Source: CAVCAD01 sp036653735
GTDB taxonomy: Bacteria > Bacillota_I > Bacilli_A > RF39 > UBA660
NCBI GenBank assembly: GCA_036653735.1
Contig: JAVVTI010000028.1
Coordinates: 1-11,503, forward strand
Length of the DNA: 11,503 bases
Direction: 5' to 3'
Position 1 is the first letter of the stretch; each line of letters starts with the position of its first letter. Positions 7,664-11,503 of the stretch are shown here, piece by piece. Below the pieces are notes generated by a model, which was not told the DNA's origin, searched no databases, and worked only from the letters and a program-made list of their open reading frames with translations. Made by a program: the position numbers and the translations under genes.

Positions 7664-7921
7664 ATGATGAATTATGATTTTAGTTCTATAACATCAATTA
7701 TAAAGGCTGCTAATTTTAATAAGATACTATCAGGTACTGGTAAAACTATTAACATAGTTAAACAAGCTATACCTATATATAAAGAAATAAAACCAATGAT
7801 AACAAAAAAGAAAAATGGTTTAATAAATAATAATAATATAATAGATATTAAAACTATAAATGAAAAAAAAGCATCTATTAATACTAGAAGTATTAATGAT
7901 ACTTTAACTTTCTTTAATTAA
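7664..7921 (+). CDS. Small YqfQ/VrrA-like protein
   Basis: This 85-residue basic protein has a conserved-looking core, residues about 20-50 (KILSGTGKTINIVKQAIPIY then KEIKPMITKKK). The core resembles the N-terminal region of the Bacillus YqfQ/VrrA family, in which a NIxxQAIPxYxxxKP pattern recurs. The rest is Asn/Ile/Lys-rich with a short aromatic end (TLTFFN). The function of the family is unknown. Position supports the assignment, because yqfQ lies near the sigA region in Bacillus and here the gene abuts rpoD tail to tail with one base between the stops. The second ATG (7667) has the better spacing from AGGTGA, so the protein may be one residue shorter. The GTGKT at 24-28 is not a P-loop. 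There is no signal peptide and no clear membrane segment. Gene reality is well supported by its promoter; the family call is moderate. Confidence 0.7.
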   Translation: MMNYDFSSITSIIKAANFNKILSGTGKTINIVKQAIPIYKEIKPMITKKKNGLINNNNIIDIKTINEKKASINTRSINDTLTFFN

Positions 7922-7922
7922 T

Positions 7923-9011
7923 TTAATCTACCATAAAGTCTTTCAATTTCTTAGCTCTAGATGGATGTCTTAGTTTTCTAAGAGCTTTTGCTTCTATTTG
8001 TCTTATTCTTTCTCTTGTTACACCAAATGTCTTACCAACTTCTTCTAAAGTATGACATTGACCATCAAATAGTCCAAATCTAAGTTCTAATACTTCTTCT
8101 TCTCTCTTAGTAAGAGTCATTAATACATCTTTTAACTCTTCCTTAAGTATTTCATATGTAGTAAACTCTTCAGGAGACATAGTTCTTTCATCTGCTAAAA
8201 AATCACCTAAATGAGAATCATCTTCTTCTCCTATAGGAGTTTCCAATGAAACAGGTTCTTGAGCAAATTTTCTTATATCTGCAATTTTACCTATTTTAAC
8301 ATTCATTTTTTTAGCAAGTTCTGCATCAGTAGGTTCTCTATTTAGTTCTAGTGTCATTTGACGCTCTATTCTACTCATTTTATTAATAGTTTCAACCATA
8401 TGTACTGGAACTCTAATTGTTCTAGCTTGATCAGCTAAACTTCTAGTTATAGCTTGTCTTATCCACCATGTTGCATATGTAGAAAACTTATATCCTTTAT
8501 TATTATCAAACTTATCTACAGCTTTCATAAGCCCAATATTACCTTCTTGTATAAGATCTAAAAATAATAAACCTCTACCTACATAACGTTTAGCAATACT
8601 TACAACTAAACGCAAATTACTCTCAGCAAGTTTTCTTTTAGCATCTTCATCACCATCTGCTATTTTTTGACTAAGTATCTGTTCTTCTTGTAAAGTAAGT
8701 AAACTCACCTTACCTATTTCTTTTAAGTACATTCTAACATTATCATTAACACTTAAATCTTTTGATTCATTAGATACTGTATCTGATATAATATCTTCTT
8801 CTTTAACAAGAACTTCAGTAGCTCCATCTTCACCCTCAGCTACTACTTCAATATGATTCTCTGTTAACATATTATAAAGCTCATCTAAGCTATTACTATC
8901 TATTTCTAAATCTATAAACTTCTTAGCTATTTGTTCATATGTTACAAACCCATCTGTCTTTCCTTTTAATACTAATTCTTCTGCTCTTTCTTCAAATGAT
9001 TTAATTACCAT
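7923..9011 (-). CDS. rpoD: Primary sigma factor RpoD/SigA
   Basis: This housekeeping sigma factor of RNA polymerase has 362 residues, close to B. subtilis SigA (371). A short region 1.1 lies at about 1-58 (GFVTYEQIAKKF). Region 1.2 is about 88-121 (VRMYLKEIGKVSLLT). Regions 2.1-2.4 are about 127-200, with LVVSIAKRYVGRG, LDLIQEGNIGLMKAVDKFD and the -10 recognising FSTYATWWIRQAITRSLADQ. Region 3 is about 205-285 and region 4 about 295-355. The -35 recognising helix is TLEEVGKTFGVTRERIRQIE (321-340). Its start overlaps the dnaG end by seven bases, with AAGGA (9021-9025) nine bases upstream, so translation is likely coupled. dnaG-rpoD is the core of the macromolecular-synthesis operon. The visible promoters in this window match the consensus such a factor reads. 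Confidence 0.98.
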   Translation of the reverse strand: MVIKSFEERAEELVLKGKTDGFVTYEQIAKKFIDLEIDSNSLDELYNMLTENHIEVVAEGEDGATEVLVKEEDIISDTVSNESKDLSVNDNVRMYLKEIGKVSLLTLQEEQILSQKIADGDEDAKRKLAESNLRLVVSIAKRYVGRGLLFLDLIQEGNIGLMKAVDKFDNNKGYKFSTYATWWIRQAITRSLADQARTIRVPVHMVETINKMSRIERQMTLELNREPTDAELAKKMNVKIGKIADIRKFAQEPVSLETPIGEEDDSHLGDFLADERTMSPEEFTTYEILKEELKDVLMTLTKREEEVLELRFGLFDGQCHTLEEVGKTFGVTRERIRQIEAKALRKLRHPSRAKKLKDFMVD

Positions 9012-10729
9012 TTTAACACATCCTTCTTTAAATTTTCTATTCTTTCTAATAATTTTAATTGTTCATTAATATCAAGTGATGACTTAATCTTTTCATTTAG
9101 TTTCTTAATTTGATTATCAACTAAATGCTTTTTAATAGTATCTATATAATCATATAGTTCTTTTTCTGTATATTCATATGTTTCACTTAATGCATTAATA
9201 TCATCAAAAACATTCTTTAGCTTCTCATTAGGTATTATATAAGTAATAAAGTCAGATAAAATAAATCCCTTATTTCTATTTTTAAAACTTACTATCTCAC
9301 AAGCAAACTTATTTCTATCCTCATTTATAAGATACCCTAATTTATTTTCAAATATTCTTACTGCATCTTCATTCATAAGCATAAAGTTAAGTATCTTTAA
9401 CTCACTTATATCATATTTATCATAAGACTTCTTCTTCTTTACTACTTCTTCTTTTATTATTATCTTTTCTTTTCTTTTAATCTTAGTATAAAGAGCTTGC
9501 TCACTTATATTATAAGTTCTAGAAATATCTTTTATTTTAAGTTCCTGAAGTATAGGATCATTTAATTTATCAATTTCATTTATAAGTATATTAATATAAG
9601 AAGTAACTTCATTATCATTTTTTAAATTATATTTATTCTTTAAATTATTAAATTTAAAGTCTATGAAATCTACTTTATTATTAAATGCTTTATCAAACAC
9701 TTCTTTTCCAAACTTAAATATAAGTTCATCTGTATCCTTAGAATCATTAAATACTATTACCTTAGGATTAATATTCTCTTTAAGTAGCATATTACCTAGT
9801 ACCATTGTAGCCTCTATTCCAGCATTATCTTGATCTAGATTAAGTATTACTTCAACATTTAAACTTCTTATTGCATTTAACTGTTCTAAAGTACAGCTTG
9901 TCCCCATTAGTGCTATACTATTTTTATAACCAGATAAACTAAGTCTTATAACATCCATAAAGCCTTCACATATTATAATACATTTTTCTTTTCTAGCAAA
10001 AGCTTTTGCTTTATAATAATTATATAGTATATTACCTTTTCTAAATATCTCTGTTTCCCCAGTATTAATATATTTACTAGAAGATTCAGTATTATATACT
10101 CTACCACTAAAACCTACTATATTTCCTTCATTATCGTGTAAAGGAAACATTATTCTATTAGTAAATGTATCATAGTACTGATCATTATTCTTTTTAAGTA
10201 AATCTAATTTATATAAAGAATATTCATCATACTTATTAAGTGCTTTAAGTAGTATATTATTAATAGAAAGTCCTATATCAAAATCCTTAATAGCATTATC
10301 ATCTATACCTCTATTTTTAAGATAATCTTTAGCACTACTTCCTGCGTTAGATTCTAAGTTATTTTTATAAATAGATGCTACAGTATCATATATATCATAA
10401 TAAGTTCTAAAACTAGTATTCTCTTGTTTTTTATTATATGAATAATCAATACCACTTTTTTTAGCTAAGATACTTAATGCTTCATTAAAACCTACATTTT
10501 CAAAATTCATAACGAATGTAATAACATTACCAGCATTACCACATGAGAAACATTTATATACTTGCCTCTCAGGACTCACTGATAAACTAGGACCATGGTC
10601 ATTATGAAATGGACAAACTCCAAAATAGTTTTTTCCTTTTTTAGTTAAAGAGATATACTCACTTACTACATCCACTATGTCACTTGAAGACTTTATTAAA
10701 TTAATTTTCTCTTCATCAATAAAAGACAT
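9005..10729 (-). CDS. dnaG: DNA primase DnaG
   Basis: DnaG makes RNA primers for DNA replication at the fork, in complex with the replicative helicase. The N-terminal zinc-binding domain uses Cys39, His42, Cys60 and Cys63 (VCPFH and KCFSCG). The RNA polymerase core follows, with NRIMFPLHD (191-199) and SGRVY (208-212). The TOPRIM metal-binding motifs are CEGFMD (254-259, catalytic Glu255) and LDQDNAG (298-304, Asp299 and Asp301). A charged, less conserved C-terminal region (about 440-574) corresponds to the helicase-binding domain. The length of 574 is close to B. subtilis (603). A strong Shine-Dalgarno GGAGGTG (10738-10744) is eight bases before the ATG and fixes the start. The end overlaps rpoD by seven bases. 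Confidence 0.97.
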   Translation of the reverse strand: MSFIDEEKINLIKSSSDIVDVVSEYISLTKKGKNYFGVCPFHNDHGPSLSVSPERQVYKCFSCGNAGNVITFVMNFENVGFNEALSILAKKSGIDYSYNKKQENTSFRTYYDIYDTVASIYKNNLESNAGSSAKDYLKNRGIDDNAIKDFDIGLSINNILLKALNKYDEYSLYKLDLLKKNNDQYYDTFTNRIMFPLHDNEGNIVGFSGRVYNTESSSKYINTGETEIFRKGNILYNYYKAKAFARKEKCIIICEGFMDVIRLSLSGYKNSIALMGTSCTLEQLNAIRSLNVEVILNLDQDNAGIEATMVLGNMLLKENINPKVIVFNDSKDTDELIFKFGKEVFDKAFNNKVDFIDFKFNNLKNKYNLKNDNEVTSYINILINEIDKLNDPILQELKIKDISRTYNISEQALYTKIKRKEKIIIKEEVVKKKKSYDKYDISELKILNFMLMNEDAVRIFENKLGYLINEDRNKFACEIVSFKNRNKGFILSDFITYIIPNEKLKNVFDDINALSETYEYTEKELYDYIDTIKKHLVDNQIKKLNEKIKSSLDINEQLKLLERIENLKKDVLKW

Positions 10730-10746
10730 ATGTAATACACCTCCAC

Positions 10747-10752
10747 TTTATA
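10747..10752 (-). promoter_or_regulatory. Possible -10 element of the dnaG-rpoD unit
   Basis: TATAAA (10752-10747 on the - strand) lies just upstream of the dnaG Shine-Dalgarno at 10744-10738. A start site would fall inside the Shine-Dalgarno, giving a very short leader, as for the YqfQ-like gene. A convincing -35 is missing: TTGTCC (10772-10767) is only 14 bases away. The true promoter may instead lie upstream of the hairpin at 10765-10812. Confidence 0.3.
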
Positions 10753-10764
10753 TATATGACATAA

Positions 10765-10812
10765 AAGGACAAAACGCTTTTATTTTAAGGTTTTCCCTTA
10801 AGTTTTGTCCTT
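10765..10812 (-). terminator. Nested hairpin in the gap before dnaG, probable terminator of the upstream pair
   Basis: An 11-base perfect inverted repeat (10765-10775 AAGGACAAAAC and 10802-10812 GTTTTGTCCTT) encloses a second inverted repeat, TTAAGG (10785-10790) and CCTTAA (10796-10801), with a five-base loop. Read on the - strand the outer stem ends in CCTT and runs into TTAT, a short U-tract. It lies about 35 bases after the stop of the DUF1292-like gene, which suits an intrinsic terminator. It could also serve as a leader structure or operator for dnaG. The pairing is seen directly; termination is inferred because the U-run is short. Confidence 0.55.
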
Positions 10813-10847
10813 AATTTTATAAATTAATCTATATTTACACTCCAATA

Positions 10848-11084
10848 TTAAGAATTAATAAGCTTTTTAATTTCATCAAGAAACAATGGTACTAAAGAAT
10901 TTATTAAGGACTGATCACTTACTTCTACTAATTCATCTTTTTCTTGAAAACAAATCATAATATTTTTATTATCTTTAATATCTACTAAGTAATAATACAT
11001 TTCATTATTATATTTAGTTTTACTACATATTACATATTCATTATTATCACTAAGCGTTAATGTATCTTGTATATCAGCATCCAT
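10848..11084 (-). CDS. DUF1292-like small protein (YrzB type)
   Basis: This 78-residue acidic, soluble protein begins with LTLSDNNEYVICSKTKYNNEMYYYLVDI (about 9-36), followed by a second strand region (NIMICFQEKDELVEVSD) and a C-terminal helix (SLINSLVPLFLDEIKKL). The pattern of a D-x-x-x-E-Y opening, a Y-x-x-x-Y-Y-L-V-D core and an E-x-D-x-L-V-E-V step resembles DUF1292 (B. subtilis YrzB), whose function is unknown. It lies six bases after the two-helix membrane protein gene, so the two are co-transcribed. GAGGAA (11095-11100) is 10 bases upstream of the ATG, a rather long gap, and sits at the end of the upstream gene. The family call rests on remembered pattern only. Confidence 0.6.
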   Translation of the reverse strand: MDADIQDTLTLSDNNEYVICSKTKYNNEMYYYLVDIKDNKNIMICFQEKDELVEVSDQSLINSLVPLFLDEIKKLINS

Positions 11085-11090
11085 AAATAT

Positions 11091-11432
11091 TTATTTCCTC
11101 TCAAGCTTTAATGAATGCTCTTCTGTATTAGTTATATTATCATTTAATGAAATAACTCTTTCTTCTAATGCTTTAACTTTCTTTTCACTAGTTCTTAATG
11201 AACCTACTGCATAACCACTAATCATACTATAACTAATAATACTTATTAGTCTCATGATTTCTGCCTCACTGCTTAAACTAGTAGGTGCTAGAAAAGTACA
11301 CCCAGCTGAAACTAATAGACCTAATCCTGCACAAATACTTTCAAAAATAATACGTTTTTTTTCACCATTAATTTCTTCACTATACTTCTTGATTAATAAA
11401 ACATTATAATTTTCAGTCTTGTCATTCTCCAT
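11091..11432 (-). CDS. Small two-helix membrane protein with a C-terminal coiled-coil-like tail, unknown function
   Basis: I do not recognise a family for this 113-residue protein. Residues 1-27 are polar and charged. Two hydrophobic segments follow, about 28-50 (IIFESICAGLGLLVSAGCTFLAP, with Cys34 and Cys45) and 60-78 (MRLISIISYSMISGYAVGS). They are joined by a short serine-rich loop, so both ends should face the same side of the membrane. Residues 82-113 are charged and helix-prone (EKKVKALEERVISL), like a short coiled coil. AAAGGG (11441-11446) lies about eight bases before the ATG and an extended -10 promoter sits further upstream, so gene and start are well supported. It is the first gene of a pair with the DUF1292-like gene. 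Confidence 0.8.
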   Translation of the reverse strand: MENDKTENYNVLLIKKYSEEINGEKKRIIFESICAGLGLLVSAGCTFLAPTSLSSEAEIMRLISIISYSMISGYAVGSLRTSEKKVKALEERVISLNDNITNTEEHSLKLERK

Positions 11433-11458
11433 ATTTATTTCCCTTTCATATGTGCTTG

Positions 11459-11487
11459 ATTATACCATAATTATATATAAAAGTAAA
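11459..11487 (-). promoter_or_regulatory. Extended -10 promoter of the two-gene membrane protein/DUF1292 unit
   Basis: On the - strand TGGTATAAT (11467-11459) is a perfect -10 with the TGn extension. TTTACT (11487-11482, four of six matches to TTGACA) lies 17 bases upstream. The start site would be near 11452, giving a leader of about 20 bases that holds the AAAGGG Shine-Dalgarno. The remaining bases to the window end (11488-11503) hold nothing I can assign. Confidence 0.7.
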
Positions 11488-11503
11488 GGAAATCATTGTT
11501 TTA

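Noticed and set aside
7733..7747. GTGKT in the YqfQ-like protein as a nucleotide-binding P-loop
   Set aside because: It lacks the full GxxxxGK[ST] pattern and hydrophobic strand context, and the protein is only 85 residues with no Walker B or other NTPase motif.
1..11503. tRNA, rRNA, CRISPR array, insertion sequence or phage genes
   Set aside because: No regularly spaced repeats, transposase or integrase motifs, or GC-richer structured RNA stretches were seen; nearly all the sequence is accounted for by intact housekeeping genes.

Overview
The window is a compact, very AT-rich stretch (G+C roughly a quarter by eye) with housekeeping genes typical of Bacilli/Firmicutes: yqeG, yqeH, mutL, miaA, a dnaG-rpoD pair, and genes resembling yqfQ and yrzB (DUF1292). 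The code is the standard bacterial one: tryptophan is TGG, and mutL stops at TGA inside an ATGA junction with miaA. Low G+C, very short spacers and slightly short proteins suggest a reduced-genome, mollicute-like member of Bacilli, such as an uncultured gut lineage of the RF39 kind. That placement is an inference, not a reading.

Layout from left to right: (1) a membrane-anchored transglutaminase-like protein on the + strand (45-914), whose promoter is placed so that the mRNA would be leaderless. (2) A tightly packed six-gene unit on the - strand, transcribed from about 7558 down to 896: pilC-like gene, prepilin peptidase, yqeG, yqeH, mutL, miaA. Genes overlap or are separated by at most about 20 bases, and the unit has a good extended -10 promoter in front of pilC. 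(3) A 131-base divergent intergenic region with promoters for both sides. (4) A small + strand gene for a YqfQ/VrrA-like protein (7664-7921). (5) The dnaG-rpoD macromolecular-synthesis unit on the - strand (10729-7923). (6) A 118-base gap with a nested hairpin. (7) A two-gene - strand unit encoding a small two-helix membrane protein and a DUF1292-like protein, with an extended -10 promoter at 11459-11467.

Together the genes cover replication priming (DnaG), the main sigma factor (RpoD), 30S assembly (YqeH), mismatch repair (MutL), tRNA A37 prenylation (MiaA) and two core parts of a type IV pilus/competence pseudopilus machine (platform protein and prepilin peptidase). The pilus ATPase and pilins are not in the window. 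MutS is also absent.

I see no mobile element, CRISPR array, tRNA, rRNA or phage gene. Most of the window is ordinary. The most unusual items are an approximately 180-residue hydrophobic, lysine/phenylalanine-rich N-terminal extension on the PilC-like protein, the leaderless or nearly leaderless + strand promoters, and the hairpin in front of dnaG. I do not find convincing evidence of a wholly new multi-gene system.
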